Below are positions 1 to 6,474 of a stretch of 14,091 nt of DNA, piece after piece. The DNA lies in the NCBI GenBank assembly GCA_031550915.1, contig JAVBOF010000141.1:1-14091 (forward strand), given 5' to 3'. This stretch comes from JAVBOF01 sp031550915 (lineage in GTDB: Bacteria > Bacillota > Clostridia > Christensenellales > MGBC116941). The notes under the pieces were generated by a model. That model was not told the DNA's origin. It ran no database searches and saw only the letters and a program-made list of their open reading frames with translations. Position 1 is the stretch's first letter. Every line of letters starts with the position of its first letter. Position numbers and translations under genes: made by a program.

Positions 1-927
1 CGTTTTAGCGATTCCATCCTCACCTTTGCCGAGTATATAATCCTTCCATTCATCGAAGCCGGTTGTCCGGCTTTCAACATATTCTTTGTCATATAGATCT
101 TCAGTTATCCAAACATAGGCTATGGCATGCGCAAACGCGACATCCGTCCCAACTCTTGGCGCTATCCATTTATCGTTGAACAATGCTGCCGTATTATTGA
201 AATACGGATCTATAAATACCATTTTAACGCCGAGATCTTTTAGCCATTGTCTGCGTATAGTGGTTTCAAATCCTGAGTAGTGACCTGCTGTGGTTTCCGG
301 ATCTGCCGACCAGAAAACGATCATCTCCGCGTTCTTCAATCCGTCTTCCAAAAGTCCGTATTGTTCCGGGATTCCCAACCTATGGCTAAATCCCCACATA
401 TGCATACCGCCCCAGTGCCAGCCTTCCCAGCTATCTGGGTTGTGGTCTGCATAGGTGAACCCCATAGTATTCATAAAGCGGAATAGAGAGCTGTGCCTAT
501 ATCCAACGTTGCCCCAAAGGTGGTGTGAGTTTGGCTCCATATATACTGCCGGAGATCCGTAGTTTTCGCGGATACGCGTTACTTCCGCTTCGATAATATC
601 CAGAGCTTCTTCCCAGCTGATACGTTCGTAGCCGGATATCCCTCGGTTTTGGATATTTCTTTCGCCATTAGGATCAAAATCTACGCGCTTCATCGGGTAC
701 AATATTCTGTCTGGTGAATATACCATCGATTTGTATCCCGCGGTATAAACCTGGAAAGTCGTCTTTCTCGGTGGCGTAAATTTTTTACCTCTGGCTTCGA
801 TCTCCCAGGAAGATGCGTCGGTTTCATCAAAATCCATAGGAGTTATCCTCAGTATCTTATCGTCCTTAACATATGCAAATACCGGTCCGCCTGTTGTTGA
901 ACTTGTCAATTTAACAATGTCACCCAT
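1..927 (-). CDS. athL: Pyrogallol/phloroglucinol transhydroxylase, large (alpha) subunit, N-terminal 309 residues (partial)
   Basis: This is a molybdopterin (DMSO-reductase family) enzyme that moves a hydroxyl group between 1,2,3,5-tetrahydroxybenzene and pyrogallol to give phloroglucinol in anaerobic gallate breakdown. The frame starts at ATG 925-927 behind a GGAGGGG ribosome binding site and runs off the left edge; the family is roughly 875 residues long, so about a third is present. From memory it aligns almost without gaps with the Pelobacter acidigallici enzyme: STTGGPVF near residue 10, FTPPRKT near 50, SHHLWGNVGYRHS (134-146), HNPDSWEGWHWGGMHMWGF (162-180) and FWSADPET (205-212). His135, Asp165 and Ser166 correspond to the known active-site His144 and Asp174 and the molybdenum ligand Ser175. 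The visible part has no cysteine, so it lacks the N-terminal Fe-S cluster of acetylene hydratase and formate dehydrogenases; the Fe-S clusters of transhydroxylase sit in the small subunit, which is not in view. The substrate in this organism is inferred. Confidence 0.9.
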   Translation of the reverse strand, partial: MGDIVKLTSSTTGGPVFAYVKDDKILRITPMDFDETDASSWEIEARGKKFTPPRKTTFQVYTAGYKSMVYSPDRILYPMKRVDFDPNGERNIQNRGISGYERISWEEALDIIEAEVTRIRENYGSPAVYMEPNSHHLWGNVGYRHSSLFRFMNTMGFTYADHNPDSWEGWHWGGMHMWGFSHRLGIPEQYGLLEDGLKNAEMIVFWSADPETTAGHYSGFETTIRRQWLKDLGVKMVFIDPYFNNTAALFNDKWIAPRVGTDVAFAHAIAYVWITEDLYDKEYVESRTTGFDEWKDYILGKGEDGIAKT

Positions 928-1124
928 CAGTTACCCCTCCATATATCCAGAATTTGTGTTGTGGTTTTTCTTGATTACATGCTATCACTATATGTATTTA
1001 AAGTACATTGGGAGTAAATACGATATTTCATACCCTTCAAAGGCCTATTAAAGAAGGATATACCGCCCGTAAACCCAATTCTGCAGGGATTTGCCGTCAG
1101 TTCTGCTGCACATATATATTTCGT

Positions 1125-1150
1125 TTTTATTGTGCTACGGCACAATAAAA
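1125..1150. promoter_or_regulatory. Perfect 11-bp inverted repeat, probable operator upstream of athL
   Basis: Arms TTTTATTGTGC (1125-1135) and GCACAATAAAA (1140-1150) are perfect inverted repeats around a 4-base spacer. More half-sites flank it: TGCACAT (1108-1114), AGCACAT (1160-1166) and TTGTGCT (1184-1190), the last two forming a wider inverted pair. The TTGTG-N6-CACAA core has the geometry of CRP/FNR-family sites. The centre is about 210 bp before the athL start and 180 bp before mscL. The A/T-rich stem is not followed by a T-run on the minus strand, so it is not a good terminator. The regulator is unknown. Confidence 0.55.
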
Positions 1151-1256
1151 CTTTTGCTTCAGCACATATGTATGCATTTTCCGTTGTGCTAACGTCTGAC
1201 GTCCGGAATCTATTGATCGGTTTTCTATCTTGCGGCAATTCACAATTCACAGGGGC

Positions 1257-1285
1257 TTCAAATTAATACTAATGTGGAGTAAAAT
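1257..1285 (+). promoter_or_regulatory. Candidate sigma-A promoter for mscL
   Basis: TTCAAA (1257-1262) and TAAAAT (1280-1285) are separated by 17 bp and lie about 34 bp before the mscL start codon. Four and five of six bases fit the consensus hexamers. This is sequence evidence only. Confidence 0.4.
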
Positions 1286-1318
1286 GATAAATAACAATTT
1301 TAACCGGAGGAGCTTTTG

Positions 1319-1726
1319 ATGCGTAAATTTTTGGGCGAGTTTAAAGAATTTATAACACGCGGCAATGTCATGGATATGGCAGTTGGTATAATTATGGGTA
1401 CCGCCTTCACTGCTATTGTCACTTCACTTGTAAACGAAGTTGTGATGCCAATTATAGGGGTTTTGATAGGCGGTGTGAATTTTACCGATTTCAAGATCGT
1501 GCTTAAACCTGCCGTGGGCGAAATTGCCGAGGTTGCAATAGCTTACGGCAGTTTTATACAGCATTTGATAAATTTCATTCTCATTGCGCTCATCGTCTTC
1601 TTACTGATCAAAACAATGAACAAGTTTAGACGTAAAAAAGAAACTGAGGCGAAGGAAGAAACCGTGCCAGCGCCGTCGGACGAAATCTTGCTGCTTTCCG
1701 AGATCCGGGATCTTCTTAAGAAATAA
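1319..1726 (+). CDS. mscL: Large-conductance mechanosensitive channel MscL
   Basis: MscL is a homopentameric inner-membrane channel that opens under high membrane tension and releases solutes during hypo-osmotic shock. The 135-residue product has the normal family length. The N-terminal amphipathic helix (MRKFLGEFKEFITRGNVMDM) leads into the conserved pore helix TM1 (VGIIMGTAFTAIVTSLVNEV, about 23-42) and the PIIG segment. A short periplasmic loop follows, then TM2 (about 74-98, FIQHLINFILIALIVFLLI) and a charged cytoplasmic tail ending in a helix (EILLLSEIRDLLKK). I chose ATG 1319-1321 because GGAGG (1306-1310) sits 8 bases upstream; the in-frame TTG three bases earlier is also open but less well placed. 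The gene has its own likely promoter, is divergent from athL, and has no obvious terminator directly after it. Confidence 0.96.
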   Translation: MRKFLGEFKEFITRGNVMDMAVGIIMGTAFTAIVTSLVNEVVMPIIGVLIGGVNFTDFKIVLKPAVGEIAEVAIAYGSFIQHLINFILIALIVFLLIKTMNKFRRKKETEAKEETVPAPSDEILLLSEIRDLLKK

Positions 1727-1773
1727 CGTAAAGACATCATCCATATCTATAGGTTCGAAAAAGTAACCTTTGT

Positions 1774-1805
1774 ATCCATTTTTGAATAATATATCAAAAA
1801 TGGAT
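1774..1805 (+). repeat. Perfect 12-bp inverted repeat abutting the ribosome binding site of the 75-residue ORF
   Basis: ATCCATTTTTGA (1774-1785) and TCAAAAATGGAT (1794-1805) are exact inverted repeats separated by 8 bases. The right arm ends directly against the CGGAGG ribosome binding site (1806-1811) of the next gene. The A/T-rich loop contains TAATAT, which could serve as a -10 element, but no matching -35 is clear. It could be an operator overlapping a promoter or a 5'-leader hairpin affecting translation or RNA stability. It lacks a T-run and is not a typical terminator for mscL. Confidence 0.6.
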
Positions 1806-1818
1806 CGGAGGATAACCT

Positions 1819-2046
1819 ATGCCTTCAAAAAACCAATTCGAAGACCTTCTGGGCAAGCCTATCGGCATTTCATTCTGGAACGGACAGGGTACATCCGGCG
1901 TTTTATGTGATTATGCTGCCAATACGCTTTATGTAGTGGAATACATGTATCAGGATAAATTCGCTCTAAAGCAATACAGCACAGCCGCTATCCAGGATGT
2001 ACATCCATTTCCGCCATGCCCCAGAAGGGACGATGTTGTTTATTGA
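1819..2046 (+). CDS. Small protein of unknown function, 75 residues
   Basis: I do not recognise this family. The frame has an ATG 7 bases behind CGGAGG, an inverted repeat just upstream and a strong terminator 13 bases downstream, so it looks like a real, separately controlled gene. The product is soluble with no signal peptide or membrane segment. Its centre alternates hydrophobic and polar residues (GKPIGISFWNGQ, SGVLCDYAANTLYVVEYMY, FALKQYSTAAIQDVHPFP), compatible with a small beta barrel of SH3 or LSm type, as in short Bacillus proteins such as the DUF2642 group; this is only a fold impression. The end is Pro/Cys-rich (HPFPPCPRRDD). Two cysteines are present, but no metal-binding pair is obvious. 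Sporulation-associated or RNA-binding roles are possible but unsupported. Confidence 0.72.
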   Translation: MPSKNQFEDLLGKPIGISFWNGQGTSGVLCDYAANTLYVVEYMYQDKFALKQYSTAAIQDVHPFPPCPRRDDVVY

Positions 2047-2058
2047 CAGCCAAAGGTC

Positions 2059-2095
2059 AAGCCCGTCTACGAACATCAAGACGGGCTTTTGTTTT
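2059..2095 (+). terminator. Rho-independent terminator of the 75-residue ORF
   Basis: A perfect 10-bp stem, AAGCCCGTCT (2059-2068) with AGACGGGCTT (2079-2088), carries a 10-base loop and is followed by TTGTTTT. It begins 13 bases after the stop codon. On the opposite strand there is no T-run, so it should act on the plus strand only. Confidence 0.93.
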
Positions 2096-2158
2096 GTAAT
2101 ATCACGCTCTGCAAATGCATAACATCTGAATATAACAGACATTCGGAGGTGTGGCGCA

Positions 2159-2266
2159 TTGAGAATAATATTGTTAAAGAGGAAAACCGTCCGCAAAATC
2201 GGCGCCGGCATGATTATCGCCGGGGCTTGTACCTTGGCTTTTTTGGTCATCCCACTTCTACGTTGA
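2159..2266 (+). CDS. Predicted 35-residue single-pass membrane peptide (TTG start)
   Basis: A TTG at 2159-2161 lies 8 bases after GGAGGT (2145-2150), a near-perfect ribosome binding site. The 35-codon product has a strongly basic N-terminus (LLKRKTVRKIG) followed by an uninterrupted hydrophobic stretch (AGMIIAGACTLAFLVIPLL), the layout of a small membrane protein with its N-terminus inside or of an uncleaved signal anchor. Its TGA (2264-2266) is only 5 bases from the convergent stop of the ABC permease. I do not recognise a family. Support is the ribosome binding site plus the amphipathic design; against it stand the short length and the rare start codon. A weak TATAAC near 2131 may be part of its promoter. 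Confidence 0.5.
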   Translation: MRIILLKRKTVRKIGAGMIIAGACTLAFLVIPLLR

Positions 2267-2271
2267 GCGTG

Positions 2272-4674
2272 TTACTCTCCGCTCTTCAGCGATTCCACCA
2301 TATTTATCCTGCGCATATGCCTGCTCATGATTATGTTGACAAGCGCGGCAAAACCAATCGTTATAAGGCATGAATAGATATAACTCAAATAGCTAACAGT
2401 ACGAACAAACATAACGTCACTGACCTCTGCCGTAATAACGATGTACGAGTGGAGATAGTGCCCAAGTACACACCCGAAGATAATACCGATGGCTGTCATT
2501 ATGATATTCTCCCTGTATATGTACATGGCAACCTCGGGGTTACTGAACCCCAAAACCTTTATCGTCGCAAGTTCCTGGGTCCGCTCCGAAATGTTTATAT
2601 TTGTTAGATTGTATAATACAACCAAAGCCAGAGCCCCCGCGGAAACGACCAGTACCCAGATTATCACATCCATCGCATCAACAATATCCTTTATATTTTG
2701 ATTCGTAATGACATCCACAGCGGATATCTCGGGTATCTTTAGGTACTCTGCGGCTATCGCTTCCTTTTGCTCGTGAGTAATATCCGTAGTTTTAATTAGG
2801 ATCGAATTCGACTTCGGTACCTCCCCAAATATCGATTTATAATAATCGGGCGAGAAATATATATAATGCCAAACATAGTGCTCTGTCAGAGCGCTTATCT
2901 TTGCTTTATACAACCGGTCATCCGTGTTGATCTGCATATTCCCGCCAGGCCCTTGCTTCATAACATTGCCTATCTTTTCTGTCAGTACCACACCATCGTC
3001 GCCGATATGTAAAGGCTTGTGCCCCTTGCGCGTCCTCAGCGACATGTAGTTTTCAATTTCCTTTGCGTTTTCAGGCATTATCAGCCTCGCCGCCATTTCC
3101 TCACCGTTAGCGTCCACGTTTACGACCTTGCTATAAAACTTCATAGTCGAAACAAAGTTTTCATCGTTATTTACCTTGCCAAATAAATCGTTCAGCTTCG
3201 CCTCGTCCGCGCCAGAATCATAGGTCATCTCAATATCGTAATTTATAATTTCGCCAAATTGCTTCCCGATGATCTGCGCTATGGAGTCCCTCAGTCCAAA
3301 TCCCATTATAAGAAGGGACATGCATCCGACCACGCCGAGTACAGTCATTACGAACCGCAGCCTGTACCTCATCAGGTTGCGGATCGTTATCTTCCGGTTG
3401 AAGCCCAAATGTCTCCATATAAAACCGATACGTTCTAAAAACACCCTCTTTCCCTTTACCGGGGGTTTCGGCCTCATAAGGTCGGCAGATACTGTGTTTA
3501 GTTCCTTGCGGCACGCAAGGTAAGTCGCTACCGTAATACTGGCTACCGTCGCCGAAGCCGCCGCAGCGGAATGGCCGTTGTAATAACGTATAACGATATC
3601 ATCCAAGTTGTACATCATATTATAGGCATTGAATATTACCCTGGGCAGAACAAGATGTCCGATTATCATGCCTATTCCGCTGCCTATAATACTCGCAACG
3701 AAGGCATAGCCAAGATATTTCGCCGTGACCGCAACCCTCGAATAGCCTAAAGCTTTCATCAGGCCAAGCTGGGTGCGGTGTTCTTCTATCATACGCATCA
3801 TCGTCGTTAAGCTTACGAGCGCGGCTACCAAAAAGAATATTATTGGGAATACTTTTCCGATATTGCCGACCCGGTTGGAATCATTATAGTAGTTATTGAA
3901 GCTTTCGATCTTCTTCCGTCCCAAAACATACCACTTTGCCTCTTTTAAATTATCTATCTGTTCCTGGGCGTCATCGATCTCCTTTTGGGCGTCATCGATC
4001 TCCTGCTGGGATTCGATCTTCTTATCCTCGAACTCCTTTTCGTTATCCGCAAGCTCTTTTTTGCCGTCCTCCAGCTCTACTTTTGCCTCTTCTATCTTCT
4101 TTTTGCCTTCCCGCTTTCCGACGGCAAGCTTTCGTTCAGCTTCCTTTACCTGCGCTTTCCCATCTTGCAGAGCTTTAACACCCTGTTCATAAAGCTTCTT
4201 GCCCTCTTCAAACTCTGCCTTCCTTTTATCAAACTCCGCTTTTCCTTCTTTATATTGGGCAAATCCCCCATCATACTGCTTTTTCCCTTCCTCATACTGC
4301 AGCATCCCACTGTCATATGTTTGGGAAAGGGTCTCATATTGCGCATTCATCTGAGGCAAATCAGGGTCTTCGGGCGGCAATTGCCCTATCGCTGCCGCCA
4401 GCCCATCCATTTGCTGTTTTAGTTGATCAAGCTGGTTTTTACTATCGTTAAGTTGTTTTTTGCTGTCATCCAGAAGCTTTTTTGTTTCATTTAGCCGGGT
4501 CTCTCCCTTGTCGATCTCCTTCTGCCCGGCATCCAGCTTTTTCTTATTGTCCTGCAATTCCTTTTCGCCCTTATTTATATCCGCTTTGGCTTTTTTTATT
4601 TGGCTTTCGCCTTTGCGTATCCCATTTTCATAATCCTTTTCCGCATCCGCCAGTTTCTTTTCGCCGTCAGCCAA
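2272..4674 (-). CDS. FtsX/MacB-type ABC transporter permease, C-terminal part (downstream of an in-frame amber codon)
   Basis: This is the larger part of a permease whose frame continues without a break from the gene at 5580, except for one TAG codon at 4753-4755. Counting from the upstream start, the full protein would have 1102 positions. This part begins inside a long Lys/Glu/Asp-rich coiled coil (about positions 262-545, repeated xLxDGxKxLxD-like heptads with recurrent glycines). Three membrane segments with the FtsX motif TQLGLMKALGYSR follow (about 578-690), then TM5 (FVMTVLGVVGCMSLLIMGFG), a second extracytoplasmic domain, and three final segments with ELATIKVLGFSNPE. The listed start is a TTG without a ribosome binding site, so independent translation is doubtful. 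Without TM1 the coiled coil would lack a membrane anchor or export signal. It pairs with the ATPase at 5574-6311; the substrate is unknown. Confidence 0.8.
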   Translation of the reverse strand: MADGEKKLADAEKDYENGIRKGESQIKKAKADINKGEKELQDNKKKLDAGQKEIDKGETRLNETKKLLDDSKKQLNDSKNQLDQLKQQMDGLAAAIGQLPPEDPDLPQMNAQYETLSQTYDSGMLQYEEGKKQYDGGFAQYKEGKAEFDKRKAEFEEGKKLYEQGVKALQDGKAQVKEAERKLAVGKREGKKKIEEAKVELEDGKKELADNEKEFEDKKIESQQEIDDAQKEIDDAQEQIDNLKEAKWYVLGRKKIESFNNYYNDSNRVGNIGKVFPIIFFLVAALVSLTTMMRMIEEHRTQLGLMKALGYSRVAVTAKYLGYAFVASIIGSGIGMIIGHLVLPRVIFNAYNMMYNLDDIVIRYYNGHSAAAASATVASITVATYLACRKELNTVSADLMRPKPPVKGKRVFLERIGFIWRHLGFNRKITIRNLMRYRLRFVMTVLGVVGCMSLLIMGFGLRDSIAQIIGKQFGEIINYDIEMTYDSGADEAKLNDLFGKVNNDENFVSTMKFYSKVVNVDANGEEMAARLIMPENAKEIENYMSLRTRKGHKPLHIGDDGVVLTEKIGNVMKQGPGGNMQINTDDRLYKAKISALTEHYVWHYIYFSPDYYKSIFGEVPKSNSILIKTTDITHEQKEAIAAEYLKIPEISAVDVITNQNIKDIVDAMDVIIWVLVVSAGALALVVLYNLTNINISERTQELATIKVLGFSNPEVAMYIYRENIIMTAIGIIFGCVLGHYLHSYIVITAEVSDVMFVRTVSYLSYIYSCLITIGFAALVNIIMSRHMRRINMVESLKSGE

Positions 4675-4752
4675 TTCTTCATGGGCATCATCTATCTTTT
4701 GTTGGGCATCCGCCAGCTTTTCGTCCCTCTCCCGCCTGCCGTCAGCCAGTTT

Positions 4753-4755
4753 CTA
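4753..4755 (-). other. In-frame amber (TAG) codon interrupting the permease gene
   Basis: The frame reads ...LDDSR-TAG-KLADG..., and the coiled-coil pattern continues unchanged across the codon, so this is a single-codon interruption rather than a frameshift or gene boundary. TAG is the ordinary terminator of four other genes here (ATPase, ywlC, ZIP, aconitase), which argues against genome-wide reassignment. A CAG or GAG to TAG change, or a sequencing error, is the simplest explanation. Confidence 0.9.
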
Positions 4756-5580
4756 GCGTGAGTCGTCCAGCTCCTCGTTTGCATCATCCACTATTTTTTT
4801 ATAGCGGATCTGAGAACGGACCTTTCCTAGTTCGTCCAGCTCCGTATCAAGCGGCGCGATAAAGTCATAGTATTCCTTTTCAAACATATTATAGTTCTTG
4901 GAGTTTTTTGCCGTGAGATAAACGGTAGTATAGTACTCCGAAGAGAACGCCTCGTATGGAACCATAATAAAATAATCCAAGTTGCCGCTGCCCAACGTTG
5001 AGCTGCCCAAAAAATCGGATAAATGCATAGGGGATTTGCAGGTTCCTACAATTTTAAATTTTGTTGTATTGAGCGTTTCAGAGATGTCGTCCTCACCGGT
5101 TAGATACGCCGATATATAGTCACCAATCTTATAGCCCGTATTCTTTATAAACCTGTATTCTACAATACACTCATCCTTGGCTTGCGGTGCGCGCCCTTCA
5201 ATAAGCTTATAATGGTTTATAACGTCCTCATCCGCAGCTCCCTGTTCGGAGAGCGCATACATCTTACAAACCCAGCGCTTGTCACCCTCATTTATATAGA
5301 CATCGGTGCCGTAAGACGCCTCCACCCTTTCGACTCCGTCTACCGCTTGTATATTTTGGATATCCTCATCATTGAAACCGATGGTAGAAACCAGATTGAA
5401 ATCCATAAAGTTCTGCTGTTTATAATAGGCATCAGCCGAATATCTCATATCCGGGGCAGTAGCAAGGATGCCAACATAAAAGGCCACACTCAAAAAAGCC
5501 ATTAGAAAAATGGATATAAAGCGTGACTTGTTCTGCCATATTTCTCTAAGTATGTTCTTACTAAAAGCCTTCACTACCAC
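4753..5580 (-). CDS. FtsX/MacB-type ABC transporter permease, N-terminal part (275 residues, ends at the amber codon)
   Basis: This part carries the cytoplasmic N-terminus, the first membrane segment (RFISIFLMAFLSVAFYVGIL, about residues 20-39) and the first extracytoplasmic domain (about 45-255), with the start of the coiled coil at its end (IVDDANEELDDSR). The start is GTG 5578-5580, overlapping the last 7 bases of the ATPase gene, so the two are translationally coupled. In the family the permease continues through the coiled coil into further FtsX domains; here translation should stop at TAG 4753-4755, leaving a one-segment stub. The domain DFNLVSTIGFNDEDIQNIQ-VDGVERVEASY resembles the periplasmic MacB-like core in style. 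Related coiled-coil FtsX permeases of gut Clostridia are mostly of unknown substrate; antimicrobial-peptide or envelope functions are guesses. Confidence 0.85.
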   Translation of the reverse strand: MVVKAFSKNILREIWQNKSRFISIFLMAFLSVAFYVGILATAPDMRYSADAYYKQQNFMDFNLVSTIGFNDEDIQNIQAVDGVERVEASYGTDVYINEGDKRWVCKMYALSEQGAADEDVINHYKLIEGRAPQAKDECIVEYRFIKNTGYKIGDYISAYLTGEDDISETLNTTKFKIVGTCKSPMHLSDFLGSSTLGSGNLDYFIMVPYEAFSSEYYTTVYLTAKNSKNYNMFEKEYYDFIAPLDTELDELGKVRSQIRYKKIVDDANEELDDSR

Positions 5581-6311
5581 TCAATCCTTTCGATCGATTG
5601 TGGCTCTTCGTTTACATACATCTTGGAAACGACGCCGTTTTTGATCTTGATGACCTTATCGGCAATAGGCGCGATTGCGCTGTTATGAGTTATAACAACG
5701 ACGGTCATGCCTTTTTCCCTGCATGTGTTTTGTAAAAGCTTTAGTATCGACTTGCCCGTTTGATAATCCAACGCGCCAGTTGGTTCATCGCATAGCAGGA
5801 GCTTCGGATTCTTTGCCAAAGCCCTGGCAATTGCAACGCGCTGTTGTTCCCCGCCGGAAAGTTGGCTAGGGAAATTATCCATGCGGTCTCCAAGACCAAC
5901 GTCCTCTAGAGTCTTTTTTGGATCGAGCGAATCCCTGCAAATTTGAGCCGCCAGCTCTACATTTTCTAGCGCCGTCAAATTCTGCACAAGATTATAGAAT
6001 TGAAAAACAAATCCTATATCATATCTCCGGTAATTCGTAAGTTCTTTCTCTTTATATTTGGATATATCCACCCCATCCACAACTATAGTTCCGGATGTAC
6101 AGGAATCCATTCCCCCAAGAATATTGAGCACTGTACTTTTACCCGCGCCGCTAGGGCCAGAGATGATAACAAACTCGCCTTCGTTTATTGTAAATGTAAC
6201 GCCTTCAACCGCATGGACATCGACCTCTCCGACATGATAGGTCTTAACGACATCCCGCAGGTCTACAAATGCGGTTTCATTCATATTTACCGATGCTATT
6301 TCCTGTTCCAT
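5574..6311 (-). CDS. ABC transporter ATP-binding protein, MacB/LolD type
   Basis: This is a 245-residue cytoplasmic ATPase that drives the adjacent FtsX-type permease. All motifs are intact: Walker A SGPSGAGKST (51-60), Q-loop Gln104 in FVFQFYNL, signature LSGGEQQR (141-148), Walker B LLLCDEPTGALD (161-172) and switch His199 in VITHN. The Glu after the Walker B Asp is present, so it should hydrolyse ATP. The start ATG 6309-6311 follows a modest AGGGA ribosome binding site and a good promoter 36-64 bp upstream. Its TAG stop lies inside the permease start, giving a two-gene operon. The ATPase shows no decay although its partner carries a nonsense codon, which suggests that the permease lesion is recent, artefactual or read through. 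The substrate cannot be read from the sequence. Confidence 0.95.
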   Translation of the reverse strand: MEQEIASVNMNETAFVDLRDVVKTYHVGEVDVHAVEGVTFTINEGEFVIISGPSGAGKSTVLNILGGMDSCTSGTIVVDGVDISKYKEKELTNYRRYDIGFVFQFYNLVQNLTALENVELAAQICRDSLDPKKTLEDVGLGDRMDNFPSQLSGGEQQRVAIARALAKNPKLLLCDEPTGALDYQTGKSILKLLQNTCREKGMTVVVITHNSAIAPIADKVIKIKNGVVSKMYVNEEPQSIERIEW

Positions 6312-6346
6312 GATCCCTACTTTCTTTTTTCTTACCCTCTGGTGTA

Positions 6347-6375
6347 ACTCTATTCCGAAAGAGTATGTTTGTCAA
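6347..6375 (-). promoter_or_regulatory. Sigma-A-type promoter of the ABC transporter operon
   Basis: On the minus strand TTGACA (6370-6375) and TAGAGT (6347-6352) are 17 bp apart, predicting a leader of about 30 bases before the ATPase ATG. A short inverted repeat, AACAA-N5-TTGTT (6374-6388), touches the -35 box and might be a repressor site, though it is small. Confidence 0.7.
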
Positions 6376-6433
6376 CAAAGTGGTTGTTTAATTCTTGTAA
6401 CATTTTTGTCTACCTGCATACCGGTTCCGAGGG

Positions 6434-6460
6434 AAAAAAAACGCGGCGAAAACCGCCGCG
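6434..6460 (-). terminator. Rho-independent terminator after upp
   Basis: On the minus strand, CGCGGCG (6454-6460) pairs with CGCCGCG (6442-6448) across a 5-base loop, and the stem is followed by eight T residues (6434-6441). It starts 14 bases after the upp stop and closes the ywlC-ywlE-rpiB-upp operon. It isolates that operon from the ABC promoter just downstream. Confidence 0.96.
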
Positions 6461-6474
6461 AAATCTGTAAGATA

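Larger units (their letters stand above)
928..1318. other. Intergenic region between divergent athL and mscL
   Basis: This 391-bp gap lies between two divergently transcribed genes. It holds the athL leader, a 26-bp palindrome with further TGTGC/GCACA half-sites (about 1106-1190), and a candidate mscL promoter near 1257-1285. An open frame of 91 codons on the minus strand (975-1250) has no recognisable protein features and no good ribosome binding site, and I do not call it a gene. I found no sigma-54 promoter with correct spacing and no convincing sigma-A promoter for athL. Confidence 0.6.

Noticed and set aside
1082..1097. Possible sigma-54 promoter for athL (GGC...TGC on the minus strand)
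   Set aside because: Only 9 bases separate GG and GC, where 10 are required, and the rest of the consensus is poor.
1125..1150. Terminator reading of the 26-bp palindrome
   Set aside because: The stem is A/T-rich, has no T-run on the minus strand and no gene ending into it on either strand.
975..1250. 91-codon minus-strand open frame between athL and mscL
   Set aside because: It has no recognisable domain and no good ribosome binding site, and it overlaps the palindrome cluster. Its composition looks non-coding.
2089..2373. 94-codon plus-strand open frame overlapping the end of the permease
   Set aside because: It overlaps a well-supported gene, has no ribosome binding site, and its composition is implausible. 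The 35-codon frame in another phase is better supported.
3896..4422. Several plus-strand open frames opposite the coiled coil
   Set aside because: They are shadows of the low-complexity Lys/Glu-rich coding strand. They read as Phe/Leu/Ser-rich nonsense and lack ribosome binding sites.
4753..4755. TAG as a pyrrolysine or reassigned sense codon
   Set aside because: Four other genes in the window end at TAG, and the site lies in a coiled coil with no reason for a special residue. A nonsense change or error is simpler, though a check is suggested.
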